This document shows positions 47,325 to 57,500 of a stretch of DNA of 64,000 nt, piece after piece (position 1 is the stretch's first letter; every line of letters begins with the position of its first letter). Where the stretch lies: positions 92,333 through 156,332 of the forward strand of contig NZ_FQWZ01000004.1 of assembly GCF_900129825.1 (NCBI RefSeq). Direction: 5' to 3'. A model generated the notes under the pieces. That model was not told the DNA's origin. It saw only the letters and a list, made by a program, of their open reading frames with translations, and ran no database searches. Made by a program: the position numbers and the translations under genes. The DNA comes from Hydrocarboniphaga daqingensis (GTDB lineage: Bacteria > Pseudomonadota > Gammaproteobacteria > Nevskiales > Nevskiaceae).

Positions 47325-48032
47325 TTACTTGGTCAGCTCGAATACGACACGCTGCGTGCCCTTCTGCTCGACGGCACGGCCGTCGACGGTCTTGGGCTTG
47401 AAGCGCCACTTGTAGACGGCTTGTACCGCCGCCGAGTCGAACAGGCCCTTGGGCTTGCTTTCCATGATCTTGGCGCCGATCACGCCGCCTTCGGGCGAGA
47501 TCACCAGCTCCAGCTTCACGTAGCCTTCGATCTTGTTGCGACGCGCTTCCTGCGGATACACCGGATTGACGCGCTGCAACGGCACCAGGTCACCATCGGA
47601 CATGCCGGTACCGACACTCGGGCCGCCATCACCCGTCGAGGCCGACAGATCGAGATTGCCAGGCACTTCGATGCCGGCACTCGCGGTGCTGGTATCGGTG
47701 GCAACGCTCATCTTGGCCGTTGGCGGCGGTGACTTCGGCGGCGGCGGCGGGGGCGGCTTGCGCCGCTCATTGGGCGTCACGTTGGTGTCGCGCTTCAAGC
47801 GGACGAAGTCGATGGTCGGCAGGTTGTCGCGCTTTTCCACGCCGTGGCCGCCACCGTTGATCAACGCGTGCATGCCGCAGAAGATCGCCGTCGACAGTGT
47901 CAGCGAGCTGAATAGGGCCACCAGCCAGCCACGCGGGCGACGGACTTCCTTGGATCGCAGCATGGCGGCGAACGTCGGCGAACCGGCCATCGACGCCATC
48001 ATTGGCTGCTTGTTGCGGATTGTGATCGCCAT
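47325..48032 (-). CDS. tonB: TonB-family energy transducer
   Basis: A 235-aa inner-membrane-anchored periplasmic protein coupling ExbBD proton flow to outer-membrane receptors. One TM helix lies near residues 36-57 (WLVALFSSLTLSTAIFCGMH). A Pro-rich rigid linker (RRKPPPPPPPKSPPP) follows, then the C-terminal TonB fold with RVNPVYPQEARRNKIEG and YKWRFKPKTVDGR. It starts after a 4-bp gap from the second exbD, so translation is probably coupled. Confidence 0.92.
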   Translation of the reverse strand: MAITIRNKQPMMASMAGSPTFAAMLRSKEVRRPRGWLVALFSSLTLSTAIFCGMHALINGGGHGVEKRDNLPTIDFVRLKRDTNVTPNERRKPPPPPPPKSPPPTAKMSVATDTSTASAGIEVPGNLDLSASTGDGGPSVGTGMSDGDLVPLQRVNPVYPQEARRNKIEGYVKLELVISPEGGVIGAKIMESKPKGLFDSAAVQAVYKWRFKPKTVDGRAVEQKGTQRVVFELTK

Positions 48033-48036
48033 GGCC

Positions 48037-48450
48037 TCAACCCCGCGGCGGTGCAGCGGCGATCGACACGTCGCCGATACCGCCGAGCTTGACCTGATCC
48101 ATCACCTTGGTCAGCACGCCGGTCTTGGAATCCTTGTCGGCGATGATGACCACGGTGTCTTCGGGCCGTTCGATATGCAGGCGCTCGATCGCGTTGCGGA
48201 TCTCGCGTACGTCGATCTTCTGCTTGTCCATCCACACGTCGCCGTTGGGACGCACTGCGATCAGGATGTTGCCGTCCTCGCGGCTTTCGGCCGTCAGCGC
48301 TTCGGGTCGGGTGACGCTGATGCCCGATTCCTTGACGAACGACGTGGTGATGATGAAAAAGATCAGCAGGTTCAGCACGAAGTCGAGCATCGGCGCGAGG
48401 TCGATGCCGGTCTCATCGCTTTCGGCTGCGGCATGTCGATTGGATTTCAT
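48037..48450 (-). CDS. exbD: ExbD/TolR biopolymer transport protein (second copy)
   Basis: A 137-aa proton-channel subunit. A short cytoplasmic N terminus leads to a single TM helix carrying the essential Asp (APMLDFVLNLLIFFII), then a periplasmic domain with RPNGDVWMDKQKIDV and VVIIADKDSKTGVL. It lies 29 bp after a paralogue with the same organisation. Having two ExbDs fits a heteromeric or alternative ExbBD complex. Sequence divergence between the copies is considerable outside the TM helix. Confidence 0.92.
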   Translation of the reverse strand: MKSNRHAAAESDETGIDLAPMLDFVLNLLIFFIITTSFVKESGISVTRPEALTAESREDGNILIAVRPNGDVWMDKQKIDVREIRNAIERLHIERPEDTVVIIADKDSKTGVLTKVMDQVKLGGIGDVSIAAAPPRG

Positions 48451-48479
48451 GGCGGGGCTCGGTACGGGTGGGGGACGCG

Positions 48480-48902
48480 CTACATCGCGTTTTGCGAGGC
48501 GGCGATCGATACGGCCATGACGCCGCCCTGACGCGCCTGGTCGATCACGCTGACCAGAATGCCGGTCGGGGCATCTTCGTGAGCAACGACGACGACGGCA
48601 TCCTCGGGACGCTGTGCGTGCAGGCGTTCGATCGCGGCGCGCACGCTGCGCTCGTCGGTCAACTTGCGGTCAACCAGAATGTCGCCGGCGGCATCGATCG
48701 CGATGACGATGCTGCTCGACTCTTTCTTCTCGACGCTCGACGATGCATTGGGCCGGCTGACCGTGATGCCGATTTCCTTCAGGAATACGGCCGTGATGAT
48801 GAAGAAGATCAGCAGGTTCAAGACGAAGTCGAGCATCGGCGCAAGGTCGATGCCGGTTTCGTCGGCGTTGTGCTCACTGATACGGCGATGGCGAAGGCTC
48901 AT
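48480..48902 (-). CDS. exbD: ExbD/TolR biopolymer transport protein (first copy)
   Basis: A 140-aa proton-channel subunit. The TM helix with the conserved Asp is again APMLDFVLNLLIFFII, followed by a periplasmic domain with IAIDAAGDILVDRKLTD and VVVVAHEDAPTGIL. It lies 37 bp after the exbB stop. It is the copy nearest exbB and so the likeliest principal partner, though the order alone does not prove this. Confidence 0.92.
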   Translation of the reverse strand: MSLRHRRISEHNADETGIDLAPMLDFVLNLLIFFIITAVFLKEIGITVSRPNASSSVEKKESSSIVIAIDAAGDILVDRKLTDERSVRAAIERLHAQRPEDAVVVVAHEDAPTGILVSVIDQARQGGVMAVSIAASQNAM

Positions 48903-48939
48903 GGCAGTCCGTAGGGATCGTTCGGTGTTGGGGGCGACG

Positions 48940-49464
48940 TCAGAACGTGAACTTGTCGGCGAGACGTTCGGTCTCGTGGCGAATCCGGCGACGGAAGTAA
49001 TAGACCGGGTACAGGCCGGTGATGCTGACGGCCAGTCCGGTCAGCGTGCAGATCATCGCCTCGGACACGCCGTTGGCCATCGACCGGGCATCAGCCGAGC
49101 CGCGTGCCGACATCGCGTCGAACACCGCCAACATGCCGGATACGGTGCCGAGCAAGCCCAGCAGCGGGCACATCGGCACCAGCACGCGCAGCAGCTGGAT
49201 GTTCGAGTTCATGCCCGCGTTGAGCGTCGAGATCATCGCCTTGCGAATCTGGTGGGCGCGCCAGCTGTGGTGCTCGGGCCGCGCCTGCCACTCCTGCAGC
49301 AGGCGCTCAGCCTGCCGCGGGAGTACGCCGGTGAAGAACCACAGTCGTTCCATGACGATGGTCCACATCAGCACGCAGGCCGCGAAGATACCCAGCACCA
49401 CTGGTCCGCCCAGGTGACGCATCTCGACCAGGATCTGGAACGGTGTCAGCAGGGCTTCAAGCAT
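48940..49464 (-). CDS. exbB: ExbB/TolQ-type proton channel protein
   Basis: A 174-aa inner-membrane protein of the MotA/TolQ/ExbB family. It has three TM segments: an N-terminal helix (GGPVVLGIFAACVLMWTIV), then the paired helices around LLRVLVPMCPLLGLLGTVSG and MICTLTGLAVSITGLYPVYY. This short form matches ExbB2 of TonB2 systems rather than the longer E. coli ExbB. The ATG at 49464 overlaps the end of the TtpC-like gene by 8 bp, indicating translational coupling. Confidence 0.9.
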   Translation of the reverse strand: MLEALLTPFQILVEMRHLGGPVVLGIFAACVLMWTIVMERLWFFTGVLPRQAERLLQEWQARPEHHSWRAHQIRKAMISTLNAGMNSNIQLLRVLVPMCPLLGLLGTVSGMLAVFDAMSARGSADARSMANGVSEAMICTLTGLAVSITGLYPVYYFRRRIRHETERLADKFTF

Positions 49465-50845
49465 GGCGCGCTGCCTCCAGGCGACCGGCGAGCAGGCCGG
49501 TGCTTTGTTCGTCGAGCACTTGCAGGATCGACTTCGACAGCGAGGCCAGCCAGGCATGAGCGAACAGCAGCGGAATCGCGATGCCCAGGCCCAGCACGGT
49601 GGCGATCATCGCCTGCGAAATGCCGGCTGCCATCAGCTTGGGATCGGACGAGCCCGATTCGGTGATCGACTGGAACGTGACGATCATGCCGATCACGGTA
49701 CCGATCAGTCCGAGCAGCGGGCCGGCAGCGACGGCGAGCTTCAGGAACGACTGGAAGCGCTCCAGTGCCGGCACTTCCTTGAGCACGGCTTCGGAGATGC
49801 GCAGCTCGACGATCTCGGCGTCTTCTTCGAGCTTGGCTGCGCTGCCTTCGAACGTGCTCAGCACGCGACCCAGCGGGTTGTCGGCCTGGGGGGCTTCGAT
49901 CGACGCGAGCTGCCGCTTGACGCGCAGACGAACCAGGAACAGGTAACCGAACTGATAGACCGCCAGCAGCGCACCGATCACACCGACGGTGATGATCACG
50001 TAGCCGACCGCTTCGCCATGGTCGATGCGTTCCTTCAAGTTCGGGCGCTGGGCGTAGATCGACAGCAGCACACCGCGCGTCGGATCGATCACCGTCTTGA
50101 CGTAGCCGCTCTTGGCTGCCTCGAGCGTCTTGGCCGCGGCTTCGAACTCGGCGCCGGGCTGGCGTGCCATCACGGCAAGCTGGCCAGGGCCGGGCAGGTA
50201 GTTCAGATACCGGCCGTTGCTGGTCGCATTGAACGGACCGACGCGGGTCACCAGCGCTTCAGCTGGCTTGCCATCCGGCTCGACGATTTTGGTCTTGAAC
50301 TGTGCGACTTTGCCGCTCTCGGCCATCTCGCGCAGCAGCTCGTACCAGAACCGCTCCAGCACCTTGATCGACGGCAGTTCCTTGGTTTGCGCCAGTCCGA
50401 CGACGAACTCGCTGCGATTCGGGAACTGCGCGCTGATGATCGAGTTGTTGACCACCGACGAGAAGTCATTGGCGACCTGACGCACGACGCCGAACATCTC
50501 GCCCAGATTGCCGGCGCGGGTTTCCAGTGTCGCGGTCGCTTCGGTGATCGCTTTTTCGTTGGCGTCGAAGCCGCTGGCCAGGTCCAGGCCGCGCTTGCGC
50601 TCGGCGGCCAACTCGGCCTTGGCTTCGGCGAGCAGGCTCGCCTGCTTGTCGCGCTGGGCTTGGAACTTGGCTTCGCGTTCGGCGTTGGCGGCGGCGTCGC
50701 GTTCGCGCTGCGACAGCGTCAGTTCCAGCAGTTCGTCCATGTTGCCGGGGGTTGCAGCCAGCGCGCTGCCGGTGGTGAACAGACCGGAGGCGGTGATGGC
50801 GAAGGCCGTGGTGGCGATCGCCTTGAGCAGGGTATGGCGGAACAT
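49457..50845 (-). CDS. ttpC: TtpC-like large ExbB-family protein
   Basis: A 462-aa inner-membrane protein: a signal-like N terminus (AFAITASGLFTTGSALA), about 240 residues of periplasmic, coiled-coil-rich sequence (from ELTLSQRERDAAANAEREAK), then a MotA/TolQ/ExbB domain with TM helices at YVIITVGVIGALLAVYQFGY, AAGPLLGLIGTVIGMIVTF and MIATVLGLGIAIPLLFAHA. This architecture is that of TtpC, the extra component of Vibrio-type TonB2 complexes. Its ATG overlaps the DUF3450 stop by one base and its end overlaps exbB. Confidence 0.88.
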   Translation of the reverse strand: MFRHTLLKAIATTAFAITASGLFTTGSALAATPGNMDELLELTLSQRERDAAANAEREAKFQAQRDKQASLLAEAKAELAAERKRGLDLASGFDANEKAITEATATLETRAGNLGEMFGVVRQVANDFSSVVNNSIISAQFPNRSEFVVGLAQTKELPSIKVLERFWYELLREMAESGKVAQFKTKIVEPDGKPAEALVTRVGPFNATSNGRYLNYLPGPGQLAVMARQPGAEFEAAAKTLEAAKSGYVKTVIDPTRGVLLSIYAQRPNLKERIDHGEAVGYVIITVGVIGALLAVYQFGYLFLVRLRVKRQLASIEAPQADNPLGRVLSTFEGSAAKLEEDAEIVELRISEAVLKEVPALERFQSFLKLAVAAGPLLGLIGTVIGMIVTFQSITESGSSDPKLMAAGISQAMIATVLGLGIAIPLLFAHAWLASLSKSILQVLDEQSTGLLAGRLEAARHA

Positions 50846-51621
50846 TACTTGGCCTCCTTCGGTGCAGGCGCGGCGAGCGCGACAAAGTTCGGTGCGGCTT
50901 GTTTCTTGGCGATCTTGATCGCCGACTTGATGTCTTCGCGGTACGCGTTATCGACGACCCACTTCTTGCTGCTGTTGTCCCAGTAGCCGGTCTCATTGCC
51001 GTCCAGCGTCTGGTACAGCAGCGATACGCGGCCGGCGCGCAGAAACTCCACCGTCTTGTCGCCGATCTTGCCGGCGTAGGATTCGATGGTCCGCCCGTAT
51101 TCCATCTCGATCTGGTAGGCCTCGACGATGCGGCGGTACTTCTCCGACAGCGACACGTCGGCGCGCTCCATCGTCGTCTTCAGCGTCTTGATCCGCTTGG
51201 CGCGCTCGTCGGGCAGGAACGGCACATCGACGGCGACGAACTGTTCGAGCGTCGTCATCATGCGGATCAGCATCGGCAGCACCTCGCGCGAGGTGGTGTC
51301 GATGTCGCCGAGCTGCGCGTTGATCGCAGCCAGCTCTTCTTGCTGAGAGCTGACCTGCGTTGCCAGCTGGTCGTTGTAGGCCTTCAGGCTCTGGTATTCC
51401 TCGATCGCCTGGCGATACTCGCCGAGCATCGTGCCGGCTTCATCGTCGAGCTTGGTCACCGTGCTTTGCGAGGTCTTGGCAGCGCTGACCGACTTGGTCT
51501 GCTCGCCGATCACGGCATCGACCTTGGCCGGCTCGGCCGCGATCACATAGGGGATGGGCGCCGAGATCGCGCAAGCAGCGACGACGATCAGGCGAAGACG
51601 GTTATTGCGGATGTCGAACAT
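50845..51621 (-). CDS. DUF3450 exported coiled-coil protein
   Basis: A 258-aa protein with a signal peptide (LRLIVVAACAISAPIPYVIA) followed by coiled coil (DQLATQVSSQQEELAAINAQ) and the DUF3450 region (VDVPFLPDERAKRIKTL, then VSLSEKYRRIVEAYQIEMEY, then YQTLDGNETGYWD). DUF3450 genes almost always precede ttpC in TonB2-type loci. Function is not established; a periplasmic stator or adaptor is a guess. The ATG at 51621 places the signal peptide correctly. It lies 19 bp after the receptor gene, so the receptor and the whole energising module may form one transcript. Confidence 0.87.
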   Translation of the reverse strand: MFDIRNNRLRLIVVAACAISAPIPYVIAAEPAKVDAVIGEQTKSVSAAKTSQSTVTKLDDEAGTMLGEYRQAIEEYQSLKAYNDQLATQVSSQQEELAAINAQLGDIDTTSREVLPMLIRMMTTLEQFVAVDVPFLPDERAKRIKTLKTTMERADVSLSEKYRRIVEAYQIEMEYGRTIESYAGKIGDKTVEFLRAGRVSLLYQTLDGNETGYWDNSSKKWVVDNAYREDIKSAIKIAKKQAAPNFVALAAPAPKEAK

Positions 51622-51640
51622 GGCGATGTCTGATCCTTGA

Positions 51641-54337
51641 TTAAAAGTCGAGCTTGGCGGTGACTTCGTAACGCGCGCCCGGCATGACCGAGAGCAGGTT
51701 GGTACCGGTATCGGTGTTGCGGGCGCGGAACGTGACTTCGTCGAGCACGTTGTAGCCATTGACGCGCAGGTGCCAGTTGCCCTTGTCGTAGGTAACGCCT
51801 GCGTTTAAGTTGAAAGCGGCCGGCAGTTCCAGCGTCTTCAAGCGGTCGGCATAGGTCGACGAGAAGTACGTGCCACCGAGCAGGAAGCCGACGCCGTTTT
51901 TCATCGTGTAGTTGGCGTTGATGCCGTACTGCTGCTCGGGCGTGCCGACCTTGTCGCGGTACTGCGGCAGCAGTTCGGTCGGGATCGTGATGTTCCAGCG
52001 GCCGCCATACAGGAAGGCTTCGGCCGGATACAGCAGCGACCCATCGTCGGCATAGACGTCCTGGAAGCCCAGCGTGCGGGCATCGAGCTCCATCGTCGTG
52101 ACCGGCGCATCGACGATGTACTTGGCCTTCATCCAGATCGCATAGGCCTGGATCGACAGCTCGCGCATCGGTGTCCAGCGCAGTTCGGTCTCGGTGCCCT
52201 TGGTTTCGGTGCTCGACACTTCGGCGCCGGCCGTCGGATCGGCAGCGCTGCTGATGTCGGTACGCGTCTGCACGAAGTAGGCGCCGGTGAACGTCAGCTT
52301 GTCGTTGAGCCAGGCGCCTTTGAGTCCGCCTTCCTTCAACTCGGCCGATCCGATGTGACCGCCCGGTGCAGTGACGGTATTGACCAGCATGATGTTATTG
52401 GCGCCATCGAGCGACACGCTGGACTTAGCCAACGTTGCATACGGACGCAGACCCCATGGCAGCTTCTGCGAGATGCTGGCGCTCCAGGACACGCCCTTGT
52501 CCCATCCTTTCTCGGTGATCGGGTCGAGGTACTTTTCGACGGTGGCGTTGCTGGAGTTTTCGTTGAAGCGGCGGAAGTCGGTCGCCTTGGCTTCGGACCC
52601 GTCGATACGGGCACCCAGCACCACGTTGGTGTCCTTGAACAGATCGATGTCGAGCATCGCGCCGAAGCCCATTTCGTTGAACGTGCTTTCGCGGTCGACG
52701 GTTTTCGGTGCGCCGGTCTGGTAGGTGTCGTTGTCGAGCTGGTTCCAGAAGATCGTATTCGGGTAGTGATCACCGTTGCGGAACATCACATCCTGGCGGT
52801 AATCGAAGTCGCCACCGGAGCTGAAGATCTCGCCGTTGGTCTCGCGGTAGTTAATCGAGGCCAAGGAGTTGATGCGCAACCATTCCGGCAGGATTTCATC
52901 CGGGATGCGGCGTGTGACCGTGATTTTTTCTTCCCAGACGTGGATGTCCTGCTTTTCGCCATAGGGCAGATAAGAGTTCTTGAACGAGTTCAGGTAGTCC
53001 TTGAAGAACTGACTCTTGACCGTGAAGTCCGGGTCGCTGTCATAGACGAAGTCGGCGTACCAGACGGCCAGCTCGGCATCCTGCACGCGCTCGTAGGCAC
53101 CGTTGCGACGCAGGTCTACATCGACGACATCGACCGTGGTTGGGTCGAGCACGAAGCCGACCGGCAGCTGTCCCGACGTCGGCAGCGGACCGCCAGCACC
53201 CTGTGCGCGCAGCGCACCGGTCGGATCTTTCGACGGATTGGCGTTCAGATAGTCGAGCATCGTCTGCGGGATGCCGGCGATCTTCGGAAACTGATCGATC
53301 GGGTAGTACTTTCCAGTCACCGGGTCCTTCGGCCAGTTGAAGCGCTGGAACAGCGGGCGGTTATTGCTGCCGACATTGCCCTTCAGCGGCGATGCCAGAT
53401 GCGTCTCGCGAAAGCCAACGGCACCATCGCCGTTGACGTCGAGATTGACCAGCGGCTGGCCGGATACATACTTGCCGTCGTCGACCAGGGCTTGCGTTGT
53501 GCGATTCATATACGCGCCGGACGTGATCGAGTTCTGCGCCTGCGTGCCGCTCTCAAAGCGGAACGGACCGACGAAGTTGTCCAGGCTCATGCTGCCTTGC
53601 AGGATGCGCTGCTGGGCGCCGACCTTCTTGACGTACGACTCGCTGTTTTCGAGCAGCGCGTAGCCGTAGTAGCCGCCGGTTTTGCCGAGCACGTTCACCG
53701 GCCCGCCGGCACCGGCCGAGACTTCCGACTTGCGGTAGTCACCGCCGATGACCTGGGCAAAGCCCTTGACGTCGTCGAGATAGCCGCCGACCTTCGCGCG
53801 GCCGGATTTCGGCGTCAGATTGCTGTAGCCGCCGATCTTGCCCATGCCGTAGATCGGCGAGGGCGGTCCCTTGATGACTTCGATCGAATCCATTGACGCC
53901 AGCGACGTGCGCGCATGGCCCTGCATGTTGATGCGCTTCATGCCGCGGAAGTACATGTCGGCCGCGACGCCGCGAACGTTGATGCCGCCTTGCAAGCCAT
54001 AGCGCGTCGTCGTGAACGTACCGGGCACGACGCGCGTCAGGTCGTCGACCGAGCTGATGCCGAGCAGTGCAATCTGCTCCGAGCTGACGAACGACACCGT
54101 TCGCGGCGTTTCCAGCAGCGGCTTGGTGAAGCCGATCGATGAGCCGGTCGATTCGTTCAGAATGGCCGTCAACGGATCTTCGGTGACGACGACATCGGTC
54201 AGCTCGGTATTCGTCGATGAGGACGATTGCGCCATCGCAAGGCCTGGGGTTGCAAAAGCGGCCAGCGCGATCGCGAGATCCGTGGCTTTGAAGCGATACG
54301 TCGTACTGCGAGGCGTACGCTTGACTCGACTGCGCAT
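51641..54337 (-). CDS. TonB-dependent receptor without STN domain, linked to the TonB2-type module
   Basis: An 898-aa outer-membrane receptor. GGGAG (54343-54347) lies 5 nt before the ATG at 54337. A long signal peptide (DLAIALAAFATPGLAMA) is followed by the plug (ETPRTVSFVSSEQIALLG, then DDLTRVVPGTFTTTRYG, then DSIEVIKGPPSPIYGMGKIG) and a barrel ending YEVTAKLDF with terminal Phe. Between plug and mid-barrel lies a perfect EF-hand-type loop, DVNGDGAVGFRE. It is clearly paralogous to the upstream receptor but lacks its N-terminal signalling domain. The ligand is unknown. Confidence 0.92.
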   Translation of the reverse strand: MRSRVKRTPRSTTYRFKATDLAIALAAFATPGLAMAQSSSSTNTELTDVVVTEDPLTAILNESTGSSIGFTKPLLETPRTVSFVSSEQIALLGISSVDDLTRVVPGTFTTTRYGLQGGINVRGVAADMYFRGMKRINMQGHARTSLASMDSIEVIKGPPSPIYGMGKIGGYSNLTPKSGRAKVGGYLDDVKGFAQVIGGDYRKSEVSAGAGGPVNVLGKTGGYYGYALLENSESYVKKVGAQQRILQGSMSLDNFVGPFRFESGTQAQNSITSGAYMNRTTQALVDDGKYVSGQPLVNLDVNGDGAVGFRETHLASPLKGNVGSNNRPLFQRFNWPKDPVTGKYYPIDQFPKIAGIPQTMLDYLNANPSKDPTGALRAQGAGGPLPTSGQLPVGFVLDPTTVDVVDVDLRRNGAYERVQDAELAVWYADFVYDSDPDFTVKSQFFKDYLNSFKNSYLPYGEKQDIHVWEEKITVTRRIPDEILPEWLRINSLASINYRETNGEIFSSGGDFDYRQDVMFRNGDHYPNTIFWNQLDNDTYQTGAPKTVDRESTFNEMGFGAMLDIDLFKDTNVVLGARIDGSEAKATDFRRFNENSSNATVEKYLDPITEKGWDKGVSWSASISQKLPWGLRPYATLAKSSVSLDGANNIMLVNTVTAPGGHIGSAELKEGGLKGAWLNDKLTFTGAYFVQTRTDISSAADPTAGAEVSSTETKGTETELRWTPMRELSIQAYAIWMKAKYIVDAPVTTMELDARTLGFQDVYADDGSLLYPAEAFLYGGRWNITIPTELLPQYRDKVGTPEQQYGINANYTMKNGVGFLLGGTYFSSTYADRLKTLELPAAFNLNAGVTYDKGNWHLRVNGYNVLDEVTFRARNTDTGTNLLSVMPGARYEVTAKLDF
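53405..53440 (-). other. EF-hand-type calcium loop encoded in receptor 1
   Basis: Codes for DVNGDGAVGFRE, matching D-x-N-x-D-G-x-V-x-x-x-E at every ligand position. It sits in the predicted extracellular part of the barrel. Confidence 0.7.
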
Positions 54338-54358
54338 GTGATCTCCCAATGATTGAAG

Positions 54359-54378
54359 GCGTTCGTGTCGGCGAACGC
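54359..54378 (-). promoter_or_regulatory. Stem-loop upstream of receptor 1
   Basis: A 7-bp perfect inverted repeat (GCGTTCG/CGAACGC) with a 6-nt loop, just upstream of the receptor 1 ribosome binding site in the 215-bp gap between the two receptor genes. It could be an attenuator or operator; nothing else is recognised in this gap. Confidence 0.35.
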
Positions 54379-54552
54379 AACGGTCATAGAGTCAGACGAC
54401 GCGTTGTCGGAGCCCCCTACCTGGATCGAGCAAGCCGCTGCGGGTGCTGCATGTTGCGTGGCAGTGTTGGTCGAGCGCGCGGACGACGGCACGGGCATGG
54501 CATTGGCGCTGCATGGGTTGCCGCGCAAGCCACCATGATCAGTAGAGTGCCG

Positions 54553-57500
54553 CTAGAAGCGACGTGTGATCGTGGCTTGCCAGCGGCGTGCGGGCATTGC
54601 TGACACCGGCAGATCGGCGAGCGTGTCGCCATTGCGCGCACGGAAGTAGCGCTCGTTATTGGCGTTGAAGACGTCGAACTGCAAATGCCAGCGCTTGTCG
54701 TCGTAGAACACGCCCGTGTTCAACACGGTGGCCGACGGCAGTTCAATCAGTTGCAAGCGGCCTGCCGGTACCGATGAGAAGTAGTTCGCGCTCAGCGTAA
54801 AGCCGAAACCGGATCGTGTTTGCGCATTGAGTGTGGCGCCAAGCTGCGTATTCGGGTTGCCTTGCTTTTCGCGATAGGCGTCGACGCCCGCAGGTAATTG
54901 CACGAAGGCACGACCGCCGAACAAGAAAGCTTCGGCTGGGTAGATTACCTCGCCGGTCGCGGGGTCGACGACATCCTGGAATCCTAGCGAGCGTGCATCG
55001 ATCAGAATCGAGCCGCCCCGGTTGGGGCTGTACAGCGTCTTTTGCGTCAAGGCGTAGAACGACGCGAAGAAGCCGCGTATTGGCACCCATTTGATTTCGG
55101 TCTCCCAGCCCTCAGTCAACGTCGACGACGCTTCGGCGGTAATCGTTGGATCATCCGGATCGCTGACGTTGATGCGCCGCTGTTGATACAGCGCACTGCT
55201 GAAGAACAAGCGCCGGTCGAGCAAGCTGGCTTTGATTCCGACTTCGGTCAGCCGCGATTGCCCGATATGGCCGGCTTCGATCACGGCCGCTGTCAGCCGG
55301 TTGGCGTTGTTGTCGAGCGTCAGGCTGGCTTCGCTGACGGTGATGTAGGGCCGTAGATTCCATGGCAGCTGATACGACAGGCTCAGCGTCCACGATGGCC
55401 CGGTGTCCCAGCCGCGAACCCGTGTGGTCTGCGTGACCTTCGCGCCCGGGTTGGCCGCCGTCCCGGTATTGAAGTTGTAAGTACCCGCGTACTCGACGTT
55501 GCGTGCCTCGGAGCCGTCGTGACGGCCGCCGACCAGCAACTGGGTTCTCTCCCACAGTTCGATATCGAACAGCACACCGGCGCCGAGTTCGCTGTAGCGC
55601 GTCTGACCGTCGTTGGTGAACGGAAAGCCGTCGTCGTCGACGTTGGAGTTTTCCAGGCAATTCGCGAAGGTCGTGTTCGGCGTCATGCCGACCGACTTGG
55701 TCGTCCACGTACTGGCCATCGCGTCGCTGCGATGCGTCGAGAAGTCGCCGAAGCATTGTTGCGTCGGCGATAGCGTGAATCGCGCATTGACCGATGCCAG
55801 CGTATTGACCCGAAGCCATGACGGGAGATCACGCAAGCGGCGCGTCAGCGTGAACTTGTCTTCGATCACGCGAGGCTGCTGGGCCGTGCCGAACGGCTGC
55901 TCGCTGATCTTGTACTGGTCCATCGTGTCGAGGAACAGCTGGTTCTTGATCGTGAAGTCCGGATCGCGATCGTCGATCAGGTCGATGAACGCCGTCAGCA
56001 TCTCGGCCTTCAGTTCGCGCTCGAACGCGGTGAAGCGGCGCAGATCGAGCTGGTCGTAGCCGACCGTGCGCGGGTCAAGAACGAAGCCCACCGGGACATA
56101 GCCATTGCCGTTCGGACGCGGTCCGCCGACGCCCTGAGCTCGCAGCAGCCCGGTGGGATCGGCCTCGGGATGTTCGCTCAGGTATTGGTACATCGACTCC
56201 GGGATACCGGGTACGACCGGAAACTGGTCGAGCGGCAGCGGCACACCGTCGGCGTCGGTCGGCCAGTCCCAGCGTTGGACCAAAGGCTGGTTGTAGGTGC
56301 TCAGCGTGCCGCGCACCGGTGATGCGGTGTTGTACTCGCGATAGCCGATGCGTCCGTTGCCGTTGAGGTCCAGGTTGACCAGCGGCGTTCCGCGGATATA
56401 GCGGCCGTTGTCGGCCAGGTCTTGCGTGAAGCGGCCAAGCAGTGCGCCTGCACTGCGCGAGCTCTGCACGCTGACGCCAGATTCCAGGCGGAATCCGCCG
56501 GCGATACGTTCCAGGCTGACCGCGCCCTGCGCCAGCCTCGCGTCGGCCGGCACGCCGCGCGCATAACTGTCCGACTCAATGTTCATCACAAACGCGTCGT
56601 AGCCGCCATGCCGTCCGAAAGCCTGTAGCGGTCCGCGCAGGTTGACGCTCAACTCGCTGCGGTCGTAGCTGGCAACCGCCGCGCGGACATCGCCGACGCT
56701 TTGCTCCAGATAGCTGCCGTCGGCCGCGCGACCCGAGCGAGGCACCATATTCGTATAGCCGCCGATCTTGCCCATGCCGTAGATCGGCGAGGGCGGCCCG
56801 CGCACGACTTCGATCGAGTCCATCGCCGACAGCACGGTCGGCGCATGGCCCTGAAGGTTGAATCGCTTCATACCCCGGAAGAACGTGTCGGCCGGCACGC
56901 TGCGGACGTCGATGCCGCCTTGGATTCCGAAACGCGTCGGCGTGTAGGTTCCTGGCACGACGCGCATCAGATCCTCGACGGCAGCGATACCGAAGCGGTT
57001 GATCGTCTCTTCACTGATGAACGACACCGAGCGCGGCGTGTCGAGCAGCGACTTGGCAAAACCAAAGCTGCTGCCGCTGACTTCGCTCGGCAGCACGCGG
57101 TTGGGGTCTTCGACGACATGCAACTCGCTGAGGACGACGCTGCCGTCGACCGTTCGTGGCAGCGGCACATAGTCGAAGCTGCTGCTCGGCGCGTCCTGGT
57201 GCGGGACCTGCAACGGCGCGCGTGATACGGCTGGACGGATCGCAATCGTCTGGCTGTTGATCAGCGTCCATTGCAGGCCGGAGCCGGCCAGCAGCCGGTC
57301 GAGCGCTTCGCCGGCCGGCATCGTGCCCTGCGCCCCCGGCGCGATCAGCGAAGGCCGTAGCGAATCGTCGTAGACGACCTGCAGGCCACTTTGCTCGCTG
57401 AATCGATCCAGCGCGTCGGCCAGCAGGCTCTTCGGGATCTGGAACGTCGTTGCGGTGGTCGCCGTACCTTGCGCAGCGGCCGTTGCGACGATCGCCATGG

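Noticed and set aside
54353-54538. Small plus-strand open frame between the two receptor genes
   Set aside because: No ribosome binding site, no recognisable family, and overlapping open frames occur on both strands.
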